From DASWRT01 sp036403035 (GTDB lineage: Bacteria; Pseudomonadota; Alphaproteobacteria; ATCC43930; CGMCC-115725): a stretch of DNA of 9,200 nucleotides. Below the pieces are notes generated by a model, which did no database searches, was not told the origin of the DNA, and worked only from the letters and a program-made list of their open reading frames with translations. Location of the stretch: contig DASWRT010000165.1 in NCBI GenBank assembly GCA_036403035.1, positions 1 to 9,200 of the forward strand. The letters are read 5' to 3'. The position numbers and the translations under genes were made by a program. Below, piece by piece: positions 1 through 6,710 of this stretch (position 1 is its first letter; every line of letters starts with the position of its first letter).

Positions 1-1
1 G

Positions 2-2101
2 CTATCCGCTGATGCGCCCGCCGCGGCTGACGAGGACTTCGCGCTTGCCGACATGATTGGCGCCGCTGACGATCCCGTCCTGCTCCATCTGCTCGACCAT
101 GCGCGCGGCACGGTTGTAGCCGATCTGCAGGTGCCGCTGGATGAAGCTGACGGTGCATTTCCGCTCGGCGGTGACGATCGCGACCGCGCGGTCGTAGAGG
201 TCGTCGGCGCCGGGGACGTAGCCTTCCCCGACCTCGCCGTCGTCGTCGATCCCGCCTGCACCGCCGCCGCCGGCCGGCGCGGCGGCGCCGGCATCGTCGT
301 CATCGTCCTCGGTGATCGCGTGCAGGTAGTCGGGCTGCCCCTGCGCCTTCAGGAAGTTGACGACCGATTCGACCTCGCGGTCGGCGACGAACGGCCCGTG
401 GACGCGGGTAAGACGGCCGCCGCCGGCCATGTAGAGCATGTCGCCGCGGCCCAGGAGCTGCTCCGCTCCGCCCTCGCCGAGGATGGTGCGGCTGTCGATC
501 TTCGACGTGACCTGGAACGAGATGCGGGTCGGGAAGTTGGCCTTGATCGTGCCGGTGATGACGTCGACCGACGGGCGCTGCGTCGCCATGATCAGGTGGA
601 TGCCGGCAGCCCGCGCCATCTGCGCCAAGCGCTGGATCGCCGCCTCGATCTCCTTGCCGGCGACCAGCATCAGGTCGGCCATCTCGTCGACGATCACGAC
701 GATGTAGGGCAGCACCCTCAGGTTCAGCACCTGGTCTTCGTAGACGGGCTTGCCTGTCGTCTTGTCGAACCCGACCTGGACCTGACGGACGATCGTCTCG
801 CCGCGCTCCTCGATCTCGCGCACGCGCTGGTTGTAGCCTTCGATGTTCCGCACGCCGAGCTTGGACATCGCGTGATAGCGCGACTCCATCTCGCGCACCG
901 CCCACTTGAGCGCGACCACCGCCTTCTTCGGGTCGGTGACGACCGGCGTCAGCAGGTGCGGGATGCCGTCATAGACCGACAGCTCCAGCATCTTCGGATC
1001 GACCATGATGAACCGGCACTGGTCGGGCGAGAGACGGTAGAGCAGCGACAGGATCATCCCGTTGATCCCGACCGACTTGCCCGAGCCGGTGGTGCCGGCG
1101 ATCAGCAGGTGCGGCATCTTCGCGAGGTCGGCGACGATCGGCGTGCCGCCGATGTCCTTGCCGAGCACGAGCGGCAGCCGGACGCCCTCGTCGCGGTATG
1201 CGTCCGAAGTCAGCATCTCGTGAAGGAAGACGGTTTCGCGCTCCGCGTTCGGCAGCTCGATGCCGATGACGCTGCGTCCGGGGATCAGCGCGATGCGCAC
1301 CGAAACCGCGCTCATCGACCGTGCGATGTCGTCGGCGGTGTTGATGACGCGCGACGACTTCGTGCCGGGCGCCGGCTCCAGCTCATAAAGCGTGACGACC
1401 GGGCCGGGGCGGACTTCCATGATCTCGCCGCGGATGCCGAAATTGCGCAGCACGGTCTCAAGCATCTTGGCGTTGCGAGCCAAGTCCGACTCGTCCTCGT
1501 CTTCGGCTTCCGGCGCCACCGGCGCCGCAAGCAGCGCGGTGCCGGGTAGAGCGAAGGATGCTTGGGTCTCCACCACCACGCCCGCCGGATCGGGCATGCC
1601 GTGCGGCGCCGTCCAGCCCGGTGCGGCGCCACCCGTCATCGCGACGGCATGCTCCTCCGCCGCGGTTCCATTCACCTGTGCGGATACGCCTCCGGGAGCG
1701 GCGGCAGCGGATGCCGCGGCGGCTCCACCAACCGAGCCCGTACCCGCCGCCACCGTCTCGTCCTCTTCCTCCTCGCCTTCTTCGGTGGCCGCCCCCACGG
1801 AGGAGAGGCGGGCCGCCGCTTCGGCCCACTCGATGCCGGCGAGGAAGGCGAAGGCGGCAACCACCGCCTGCGGCTCCTCGGTCTGGGCGGTGCCGTAGGC
1901 GATCGTCCCCTCGGCCTTGCCGGGGTAGATTTCGACGCACCATTCGAGCCGTCCGTCCGGCCATACGTAGGAGGCCAGCCGGAACGGCTTCGAGTTCATC
2001 GCGCACCAGAGGTTGAAGTCCCGAACGCTGAGGGACTCCGCGGCGGCGGCGATCTCGTCGCGCGGTTGCGGCTGCTGCTGGAAGGCTTCGCTAACGGTCA
2101 T
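2..2101 (-). CDS. ftsK: FtsK/SpoIIIE-family DNA translocase lacking membrane segments
   Basis: This is a hexameric ATP-driven double-stranded DNA pump of the kind that clears and aligns chromosome termini at division and activates XerCD. The 699-residue product is complete, with its TAG stop at 2-4. Residues about 207-300 match the FtsK alpha domain. The RecA-like motor follows, with Walker A GTTGSGKS (336-343), Walker B IVVIVDE (467-473) and the conserved MATQRPSVDVITG (505-517). An acidic Asp/Gly-rich linker (about 598-627) leads to a winged-helix gamma domain (about 633-695, with IGYNRAARMVEQ) that in the family reads KOPS sequences. Unusually, there are no transmembrane helices. Residues 1-25 are polar, 26-98 form an unrecognised Trp-rich region, and 99-205 are low-complexity Ala/Gly/Glu. 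The upstream gene leaves only 57 bases, so no membrane domain was missed nearby. The ATG at 2101 has only a weak purine-rich site upstream (GTGAAG). The family call is secure; whether it is the cell's main FtsK or a paralogue cannot be told. Confidence 0.95.
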   Translation of the reverse strand: MTVSEAFQQQPQPRDEIAAAAESLSVRDFNLWCAMNSKPFRLASYVWPDGRLEWCVEIYPGKAEGTIAYGTAQTEEPQAVVAAFAFLAGIEWAEAAARLSSVGAATEEGEEEEDETVAAGTGSVGGAAAASAAAAPGGVSAQVNGTAAEEHAVAMTGGAAPGWTAPHGMPDPAGVVVETQASFALPGTALLAAPVAPEAEDEDESDLARNAKMLETVLRNFGIRGEIMEVRPGPVVTLYELEPAPGTKSSRVINTADDIARSMSAVSVRIALIPGRSVIGIELPNAERETVFLHEMLTSDAYRDEGVRLPLVLGKDIGGTPIVADLAKMPHLLIAGTTGSGKSVGINGMILSLLYRLSPDQCRFIMVDPKMLELSVYDGIPHLLTPVVTDPKKAVVALKWAVREMESRYHAMSKLGVRNIEGYNQRVREIEERGETIVRQVQVGFDKTTGKPVYEDQVLNLRVLPYIVVIVDEMADLMLVAGKEIEAAIQRLAQMARAAGIHLIMATQRPSVDVITGTIKANFPTRISFQVTSKIDSRTILGEGGAEQLLGRGDMLYMAGGGRLTRVHGPFVADREVESVVNFLKAQGQPDYLHAITEDDDDDAGAAAPAGGGGAGGIDDDGEVGEGYVPGADDLYDRAVAIVTAERKCTVSFIQRHLQIGYNRAARMVEQMEQDGIVSGANHVGKREVLVSRGGRISG

Positions 2102-2124
2102 GCTGGCGCTTCACGCGAAGTTGC

Positions 2125-2153
2125 GGAGGGGAAAGGAAAGCGGAAGGGGAGGG
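2125..2153 (+). other. Purine tract between the PAS and ftsK genes
   Basis: Twenty-nine bases on the plus strand are all A or G except one C at 2141. The tract fills much of the short gap between the PAS gene stop and the ftsK start. Read in the direction of these genes it is a pyrimidine tract rich in C with little G, so it could act as a Rho loading site or form unusual DNA structure. Both roles are inference. It also contains a KOPS-like octamer, GGGGAGGG, at 2146-2153. Confidence 0.35.
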
Positions 2154-2158
2154 CGCGA

Positions 2159-2614
2159 TCAGGCGTCGTCGGCGTCGCCGGGCAGCTCGAACGCCGCGAC
2201 CATCAGCTTGTCGACGGTCTTGCCGTTCGAGGCAAGCGGCAGGACGAGCCGCTCCCACGTCGCGACGCCGTCGCCGAAATCCGCGGTATAGACGCGCGTC
2301 AGCGGCACTCCCTGCCGCCGTGCGCGGTCGTACTCTTCCTGGAGGATGGCGCGCTGCTGCGCCGGCAGATCGTCGATCGACTGTCCGACCCGGTCTCCGC
2401 CGAACGCCGCGGCGAAGACGTTGCCGTAATAGGCGTAGACGAACTGAGCCTCCGACTCGATGTCGAGGACGACGAGGTGCTCCCCCCACGGGCGGAGGTC
2501 GAGCGGATCGAAATCCTCGGCCGCCGGCAGGTGGCCGTCGGCGCGGTGGCGGAGCCAGAGCCGGTGGAGGCTCGCGAGGCGCGGGTGACGAGGAACGGTC
2601 GGGACTGAACGCAT
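2159..2614 (-). CDS. PAS_5-type single-domain sensory protein
   Basis: The predicted 151-residue soluble protein looks like the PAS_5 (PF07310-like) proteins common in alphaproteobacteria. The domain spans about residues 10-146: an N-terminal helix (LASLHRLWLRHR), the segment RPWGEHLVVLDIE (41-53), an aromatic strand (FVYAYYGNVFAAAFG, 58-72), a helix, then the final strands ending LMVAAFEL. There is no output domain such as a kinase, GGDEF or helix-turn-helix, so it would act by binding a ligand or partner; neither is known. I chose the ATG at 2614 because homologous sequence begins about ten residues later. In-frame ATGs at 2704 and 2728 would add Arg/Pro-rich sequence with no family look. 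No start has a good Shine-Dalgarno site. It lies 57 bases upstream of ftsK on the same strand and may be co-transcribed with it. The family call is moderately firm; the start and function are uncertain. Confidence 0.8.
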   Translation of the reverse strand: MRSVPTVPRHPRLASLHRLWLRHRADGHLPAAEDFDPLDLRPWGEHLVVLDIESEAQFVYAYYGNVFAAAFGGDRVGQSIDDLPAQQRAILQEEYDRARRQGVPLTRVYTADFGDGVATWERLVLPLASNGKTVDKLMVAAFELPGDADDA

Positions 2615-2991
2615 CGGCGGAAGATTCGATCGATTGCCTGAACGGGAAAGCGAAGCGGGGCGCGGCGGCGGCGCAACGCGGCGCGGCTTGCCGTGAGAGA
2701 CCATACACGCTCGAACGCGACAAGGCATGCGTCCGAGCGACTCAGGGTCGTCTCAGCATGGCGAAACACGGTTAATCGACAGTTACTCCGGCCGCCCGGC
2801 GGCGTCGGCCGCCGCTCCGAGCGCACGGTATCTTGGGTCGGTCGGTTGGTCGCTTGCCGCTGCATTGCCGCGCAGACATACGCGGCTGCCGTCGCAAGCG
2901 CCAGCGCTGCGAACGGATGCATTGGCGCCCGTGCAGGAACTTTCGGCACGGCGGAGCGTCTGTCGAACGTACCCCGGCTGGAATCCGCCCG
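2615..2991. other. Divergent intergenic region without a convincing gene
   Basis: These 377 bases separate the PAS gene (minus) from the lipoprotein gene (plus) and should hold promoters for both. A lower-GC patch lies around 2760-2790. On the plus strand, TTGCCG (2853-2858) and CATACG (2876-2881) are 17 bases apart and form a poor sigma70-like pair for the lipoprotein gene. Open frames across the region are Arg/Pro-rich and lack ribosome binding sites, so I call none of them. I see no tRNA or strong terminator. Confidence 0.45.
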
Positions 2992-3228
2992 ATGCGCCTT
3001 TCGCTGCTCGCGATCATGCTGCCGCTCCTGCTCCCCGCCTGTACTGCCGGGCAGCCGCAGATCGTCGAAGCGCCGCCGCCCGGCATCAGCTACCGTATAG
3101 AGGATGGCGACGTATCGGCGACGAACCAGCAGGCCGACCGGTATTGCCAGGAGCATGGGAAACGCGCGCATCTCGACTCGATCGACCGGAGCCATGCCGA
3201 CCCGCTTGCGGTCTATCGGTGCCTGTGA
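2992..3228 (+). CDS. Small predicted outer-membrane or periplasmic lipoprotein
   Basis: The 78-residue product begins with a lipoprotein signal peptide: Met-Arg, a hydrophobic core (LSLLAIMLPLLL) and a lipobox LPAC with Cys17 as the predicted lipidated residue. The mature part is about 62 residues and polar. It has a short Pro-rich stretch (EAPPPG, 26-31) and a compact region with two further cysteines (Cys52 and Cys77) that could form a disulfide in the periplasm. The segment ADRYCQEHGKRAHL resembles the Cys-x-x-x-Gly-Lys-x-Ala pattern of small uncharacterised proteobacterial lipoproteins. The start at 2992 was chosen because it places the signal peptide at the N-terminus; the same frame is open upstream from 2833, but that extension would bury the signal. 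The ribosome binding site is weak (tGGAA, about 8 bases upstream). The gene stands alone, with a hairpin about 50 bases downstream. No function is assigned. Confidence 0.75.
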   Translation: MRLSLLAIMLPLLLPACTAGQPQIVEAPPPGISYRIEDGDVSATNQQADRYCQEHGKRAHLDSIDRSHADPLAVYRCL

Positions 3229-3280
3229 CTCCGCCGATTCAGGTCGCGTGTCGCGGCTCGACAGAAATGCCCGCCGCAGG

Positions 3281-3308
3281 GCTGGAGGTTTCCAGCTTGA
3301 TTTGTCGG
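3281..3308 (+). terminator. Terminator-like hairpin after the lipoprotein gene
   Basis: GCTGGA (3281-3286) pairs perfectly with TCCAGC (3291-3296) around a GGTT loop, and two G-T pairs can extend the base. A T-rich tail, TTGATTTGTC, follows directly. The stem is short, so efficiency is uncertain. Its position 53 bases past the lipoprotein stop fits a Rho-independent terminator. Confidence 0.45.
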
Positions 3309-3325
3309 AAACGGAAAGATAGGGT
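3297..3325 (+). promoter_or_regulatory. Candidate sigma70-type promoter for the M23 peptidase gene
   Basis: TTGATT (3297-3302) and TAGGGT (3320-3325) are exactly 17 bases apart. The -35 box matches the TTGACA consensus at four of six bases. The -10 box keeps the key first T, second A and last T. It lies in a lower-GC stretch and would give a leader of roughly 195 bases. It overlaps the T-rich tail of the preceding hairpin. The rest of the gap, 3326-3518, holds a 7-base inverted repeat (TCGGTTT 3325-3331 with AAACCGA 3369-3375) and no gene that I can support. Confidence 0.35.
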
Positions 3326-3518
3326 CGGTTTAGTAGATGTGAGCCGAGAACAAGCAACCTGTAGTTAGAAACCGAGGCGGCGGCGGATCCGGATAACCGG
3401 ACGAGACCGGCCGCGGAGGGCAGGGCGCTTCGGCGAGCATCGTGAACGTGTCCTTGAGGGGCCGCGGTCGTCGTTCCTTCGATCCCTCGCGGGTCGGCAG
3501 GTCGAGACCAGGCGACGC

Positions 3519-3525
3519 GGAGGGG
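3519..3525 (+). promoter_or_regulatory. Ribosome binding site with short spacing for the M23 gene
   Basis: GGAGGGG ends one base before the ATG at 3527, and its GGAGG core leaves only three bases. This is closer than the usual five to nine. No better in-frame start is seen: the next ATG at 3602 would remove the conserved FPER region. Confidence 0.5.
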
Positions 3526-3526
3526 C

Positions 3527-4990
3527 ATGCTGAGCAACAACGTCACGCCGCGGGAACGCCTGTTCCCGGAACGCCATATCTCGATCCGGGTGCATGGGCG
3601 CATGCGCCAGATCACTCTGTCCGGATCGCTTCAGATCGTCGGGCTTTGCGGGCTGCTCGCCGGTACGAGCGCCGTCGCCTATCTTGCCGCCAGCCATTTC
3701 CTCTATGACCGGCTGGTCGCGGAGAAGGAGGCGGAGGTTCTCAAGGCCGAGATGTCGAACGCCGACCTTCGGGAACTCGTCATCCGGTTGCAGGAACGGC
3801 TGAGCGCGACGCGCGACGAACTCGACCGGACCCGGACGAAGCTCGCGGACGGGACGACCCAGACAGCCGGTCTCCGCGACCAGATCCACGCGATCGAGGC
3901 GCGCGTCCGCACCGCGGAGGAGGGCCGCGACCGCCTAGCCGCGGCGCGGGACGAATTGCAGCAGCGGTCGGCCGTGCTTGAGGAGATGCTCTCGGCGAAG
4001 AACGCGCAACTCGCGTCGCTCGGGCGCTCCGCCGATACGGCGCGCGGGGAACTGAAGAAGATCGACCAGCAGCGCGCGGGCCTGACCGACCGCATCCGGG
4101 AGCTGGAAACCGAGTTGCAGAGCGTCGCGGCGAAGTCTACTCAGGTCCAGACCGCTCTCGATGCCGCCGAGAGGAAGCTTCAGGTCGCGACCGCCGAACG
4201 GGACAAGGCCGTCACGGAGCGCGACCGGCTGCGCGGGCGCGTCGCGGAACTTGAGCGGCGTGTCGCCGAAGCCGATGCCGATGCCGGCAAGGCGTCTCCC
4301 TCGCGCGCTGCGCAGGCATCGTCGCCCGTGCTGCCCGCCGCGGCATCGCGCACCGAAGCATCGGCCGTCTCCGGCTGGAGCGAGATCGAACGCGTGCTGG
4401 CCTCGGCCGGCGTCGACGTGCCGAAACTGATCGCCCGCTTCAACACGACGCCGAGCGGCCAGGGCGGTCCTTTCGTCGCGTTGGGAGCGCCGGGCAGGAA
4501 GCCGGCTGCCGCTGCCGATCCGGAGGAACTGATCGCCCGCGCCGACGGCCTTCAGAAGGCGCTGAAGAGCCTGCCGCTCAGTCCTCCGCTCGCCTCCTAT
4601 CAACTCGAAAGCCGCTTCGGCGTCCGAACCGATCCGCTCAATCACCGCCAGTCGATCCATACCGGTCTCGATTTCTCGGCGCCGTACCGCTCGGCGGTTT
4701 ACAACACCGCGCCGGGCACTGTGATCTATGCCGGTCCGAAGGGCGATTACGGCAAGGTCGTCGAGGTCGACCACGGGTCCGGCATCGTGACCCGCTACGC
4801 CCATCTGCACCGCACGACCGTTACGGCCGGCTCTATCCTAGGCGGGCGCCAGCAGATCGGCGAGTTGGGCAGCACCGGCCGCAGCACCGGGCCGCACGTC
4901 CATTACGAGGTGATCGTCAACGGCGTCCCGCAGGACCCCGAGAAGTTCCTGGTTGCCGGCCGGAACGTCGTTCCGGTTGCCGCGAAGTAA
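3527..4990 (+). CDS. Membrane-anchored coiled-coil M23 (LytM-type) peptidoglycan endopeptidase
   Basis: The 487-residue protein has four parts. A short cytoplasmic N-terminus carries LFPERHISIRVHGRMRQITL, typical of alphaproteobacterial M23 proteins. A single membrane helix follows (about 33-56). A long heptad-rich coiled coil runs from about 61 to 250 and leads into an Ala/Pro-rich linker. The C-terminal M23 domain covers about 355-476. The zinc site is intact: His378 and Asp382 in HTGLD, and His459 in the HVH motif (457-459). The second catalytic histidine lies in YAHLH (His426/His428). It should therefore be an active enzyme cutting peptide cross-links in the periplasm, unlike degenerate activators such as EnvC. 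The layout (anchor, coiled coil, LytM domain) suggests a role in cell separation or wall remodelling, which is inference. It is transcribed alone, with its own candidate promoter upstream and terminator-like hairpins downstream. Family and catalytic competence are confident; the precise substrate is not. Confidence 0.93.
   Translation: MLSNNVTPRERLFPERHISIRVHGRMRQITLSGSLQIVGLCGLLAGTSAVAYLAASHFLYDRLVAEKEAEVLKAEMSNADLRELVIRLQERLSATRDELDRTRTKLADGTTQTAGLRDQIHAIEARVRTAEEGRDRLAAARDELQQRSAVLEEMLSAKNAQLASLGRSADTARGELKKIDQQRAGLTDRIRELETELQSVAAKSTQVQTALDAAERKLQVATAERDKAVTERDRLRGRVAELERRVAEADADAGKASPSRAAQASSPVLPAAASRTEASAVSGWSEIERVLASAGVDVPKLIARFNTTPSGQGGPFVALGAPGRKPAAAADPEELIARADGLQKALKSLPLSPPLASYQLESRFGVRTDPLNHRQSIHTGLDFSAPYRSAVYNTAPGTVIYAGPKGDYGKVVEVDHGSGIVTRYAHLHRTTVTAGSILGGRQQIGELGSTGRSTGPHVHYEVIVNGVPQDPEKFLVAGRNVVPVAAK
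4957..4979. repeat. Inverted repeat at the very end of the M23 coding sequence
   Basis: CCGGAAC (4960-4966) and GTTCCGG (4970-4976) are perfect arms around GTC. G-T pairs and a C-G pair extend the RNA stem to ten pairs (4957-4979). It lies within the last codons of the M23 gene, where stems of this kind can be part of termination or of 3' end protection. No T-run follows. Confidence 0.4.
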
Positions 4991-5006
4991 CGGCCGGCGC
5001 CGGCCG
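4991..5006. repeat. Perfect 16-base GC palindrome directly after the M23 stop
   Basis: CGGCCGGCGCCGGCCG begins with the first base after the TAA. It is fully self-complementary and entirely G and C. It may form a cruciform or hairpin, or be a chance product of high GC. No T-run follows. Confidence 0.45.
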
Positions 5007-5030
5007 CCCGCGGGGTCTATGGATAGTCAT

Positions 5031-5067
5031 ACCAACGGCCGTTGAGCTTGCCTCATCGGCCGTTGGT
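5031..5067. repeat. 11-base perfect inverted repeat that also contains a direct repeat
   Basis: ACCAACGGCCG (5031-5041) is exactly complementary to CGGCCGTTGGT (5057-5067) across a 15-base loop. Within the same element, CGGCCGTTG occurs as a direct repeat (5036-5044 and 5057-5065) with a 21-base period, two helical turns. Position between convergent genes favours a transcript-end role; the helical phasing would also suit a protein-binding site. No pyrimidine tail is seen. Confidence 0.45.
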
Positions 5068-5098
5068 TAAGCCCGTGCGGCGTTTGAGCAAAACCCGC

Positions 5099-5125
5099 TC
5101 GGCATCGGTCAACGACCGAGGCCGA
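5099..5125. terminator. Strong hairpin between convergent genes, candidate bidirectional terminator
   Basis: TCGGC-A-TCGGTC (5099-5110) faces GACCGA-G-GCCGA (5114-5125) around an AAC loop: eleven pairs with a single A-G mismatch. On the minus strand it starts five bases past the acyl-CoA synthetase stop and is followed a few bases later by GTTTTG, a short T-run. On the plus strand no T-run follows. It is best read as the terminator of the minus-strand block, possibly also blocking read-through from the M23 gene. Confidence 0.5.
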
Positions 5126-5130
5126 CGGTA

Positions 5131-6696
5131 TCAGATGCTCCGGCCGGCATCCGTCCAGTAGCGCTCGCGGATCTCGCGCTTGAGGACTTTGCCGACTGGG
5201 CTTCGCGGCAACGTATCCCAGATCTCGACGGTCTTCGGCGTCTTGACGCCGCCGAGCCGCTCGCGGCAGAGGCGGATGATCTCCTCCGGCGCGACCGCCT
5301 GTCCCGGTTTCGGTTCGACGACCGCCTTGACCGCTTCGCCCCAGTTATCGTCGGGCACGCCGATGACGGCGCAATCCTGCACCGAAGGGTGGCGCAAGAT
5401 CGCCTGCTCGATTTCGGTCGAGTAGACGTTGAACCCGCCGGTGATGATCATGTCCTTCTTGCGGTCGACGATGTAGACGTAGCCGGCATCGTCTTTCAGC
5501 CCGATGTCCCCGGTGTAATGCCAGCCGCCTGCCGACGCCAGCGCCGTCGTCGCGGGATCCTTGTAGTATCCTTCCATCACGAGATTGCCGCTGAAGACGA
5601 TCTCGCCGGCCTCGCCGGGCGGCAGGATGCGTCCGTCGTCGGACATGATCTCGACGCGGGAAAGGAGGGCAGGGCGACCGCAGCTCCGCAACCTGCGCTC
5701 GTCGCCGGACGCAAGGATTTCGAGGTGCTCGCGCGGCGACAGGAAGGTGCCCATGAGCGGCACTTCGACCTGCCCGTAGCCCTGCGCCATCACCGGGCCG
5801 AACACCTCGATCGCTTCCTTGAGCTTATCGACCGACATCGGCGCCGCCGAATAGATGAAATAGCGCAGCGACGAATAATCGAACCGGCGCACGTCCGGGT
5901 GCGCCAGCATCCGGTAGATCACCGTCGGCGGCAGGAAGAGGTGCGTCACGCGGTGCCGCTCGATCGCCTGCATGATGTCGAGCGGATCGGCCTTTTGCAG
6001 GATCACCGACGTCGCGCCGGCCGCCATCAGCGGGAAGGCGATCACTCCCGCGGCATGGGTCATCGGCGCCGCGACGAGATAGACGGGCGGATCGGCGCAG
6101 GGCATGTGCGCCAGGAAGTTCGCGACCATCGTCTCCCAGGTCCGGTCCGTCCAGGCGACGCCCTTGGGCAGGCCCGTCGTGCCGCCGGTCGAGAGGATCG
6201 TGCACAGGCGTTGCGGTCCGCGCAGTTCGGGAGCCTCGGCCGGCATCGGCTCGCTGGCGACCGCGACGTCGGCCCAGGTCAGGTTCTCGGCATCGTCGTC
6301 GCGATCGATGCAGACATAGTGGCGGATGCCGGGCACCTCTTGCCGCAGCCGCGGCAGATGCTCGGCGAAGCTGCTGTGGAAAAAGAGCCAGGTGCAGTCG
6401 CAGTTGCGGAGGATGAAGATGTTCTCGTCGACCCCGTTCCGGGCGTTGATCGGGACCCAGACGCCGCCGGCCCGCAGCGCGGCGAGCACGCAGAGGAAGG
6501 CGCGGGGATCGTTCGGGCTGAAGACCGCGACATGCTGCTGCGGGACGCCTGGATCGGAGCGCCGGCGGATCGCGCCGGCGATCCGCCATGACAGATCCGC
6601 CGCCTCGGCATAAGAGAAGGAAGCGCCGTCGCCGACGAACGCGGCCCGATCCGGGGCGAGCACGAAGCCCCGATCGAAATAGTCGATAGCGCGCAA
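5131..6696 (-). CDS. Acyl-CoA synthetase, class I adenylate-forming (AMP-binding) enzyme
   Basis: The enzyme activates a carboxylic acid with ATP to an acyl-adenylate and then transfers it to CoA. From the TTG start at 6696 the product has 521 residues, normal for FadD/CaiC-like synthetases. Signature motifs are all present: the P-loop STGGTTGLPKG (169-179), YGQVE (307-311), YTGD (394-397), the hinge and core motif RKKDMIITGGFNVYSTEIE (412-430), and the C-terminal catalytic Lys503 in SPVGKVLKREI. The TTG start is preferred because GAGG lies nine bases upstream, just past the stop of the preceding gene, and the N-terminus then begins RAIDYFDRGF, as in related synthetases. An ATG at 6798 would overlap the preceding gene by 88 bases with Arg/Pro-rich sequence. 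It is coupled to the solute-binding gene upstream, suggesting that the imported compound is the acid activated. Substrate (fatty, aromatic or other acid) cannot be read from the sequence. Confidence 0.93.
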   Translation of the reverse strand: MRAIDYFDRGFVLAPDRAAFVGDGASFSYAEAADLSWRIAGAIRRRSDPGVPQQHVAVFSPNDPRAFLCVLAALRAGGVWVPINARNGVDENIFILRNCDCTWLFFHSSFAEHLPRLRQEVPGIRHYVCIDRDDDAENLTWADVAVASEPMPAEAPELRGPQRLCTILSTGGTTGLPKGVAWTDRTWETMVANFLAHMPCADPPVYLVAAPMTHAAGVIAFPLMAAGATSVILQKADPLDIMQAIERHRVTHLFLPPTVIYRMLAHPDVRRFDYSSLRYFIYSAAPMSVDKLKEAIEVFGPVMAQGYGQVEVPLMGTFLSPREHLEILASGDERRLRSCGRPALLSRVEIMSDDGRILPPGEAGEIVFSGNLVMEGYYKDPATTALASAGGWHYTGDIGLKDDAGYVYIVDRKKDMIITGGFNVYSTEIEQAILRHPSVQDCAVIGVPDDNWGEAVKAVVEPKPGQAVAPEEIIRLCRERLGGVKTPKTVEIWDTLPRSPVGKVLKREIRERYWTDAGRSI

Positions 6697-6705
6697 CGGC
6701 GGCGG

Positions 6706-6709
6706 CCTC
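6706..6709 (-). promoter_or_regulatory. Ribosome binding site supporting a TTG start of the acyl-CoA synthetase
   Basis: On the minus strand GAGG lies nine bases before TTG at 6696 and one base after the TGA (6713-6711) of the solute-binding gene. This supports translational coupling and decides the start. Confidence 0.5.
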
Positions 6710-6710
6710 G

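Noticed and set aside
53..1549. Long plus-strand open frame opposite the ftsK gene
   Set aside because: Its translation is rich in Asp, Arg, Val and His, the usual mirror of a GC-rich gene, with no domain look. The opposite strand encodes an unambiguous FtsK.
1486..1805. Low-complexity Ala/Gly/Glu stretch in the ftsK gene, considered as a repeat expansion
   Set aside because: The codons are varied and no repeat unit recurs. FtsK proteins normally have a long, poorly conserved linker here.
2299..2922. Minus-strand frame beginning MHPFAALALATAAAYVCAAM at 2922, which could be a small membrane protein
   Set aside because: The hydrophobic start is tempting, but there is no ribosome binding site and the frame does not stop until deep inside the PAS gene, becoming Arg/Ser-rich. 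It would need a frameshift to end sensibly.
3442..3708. Plus-strand frame of 88 codons overlapping the M23 gene start
   Set aside because: It is Arg/Pro-rich, out of frame with the M23 gene and lacks a ribosome binding site.
5389..6591. Plus-strand open frame of 400 codons opposite the acyl-CoA synthetase
   Set aside because: Same reason: composition is that of an antisense mirror, and the minus strand carries all synthetase motifs.
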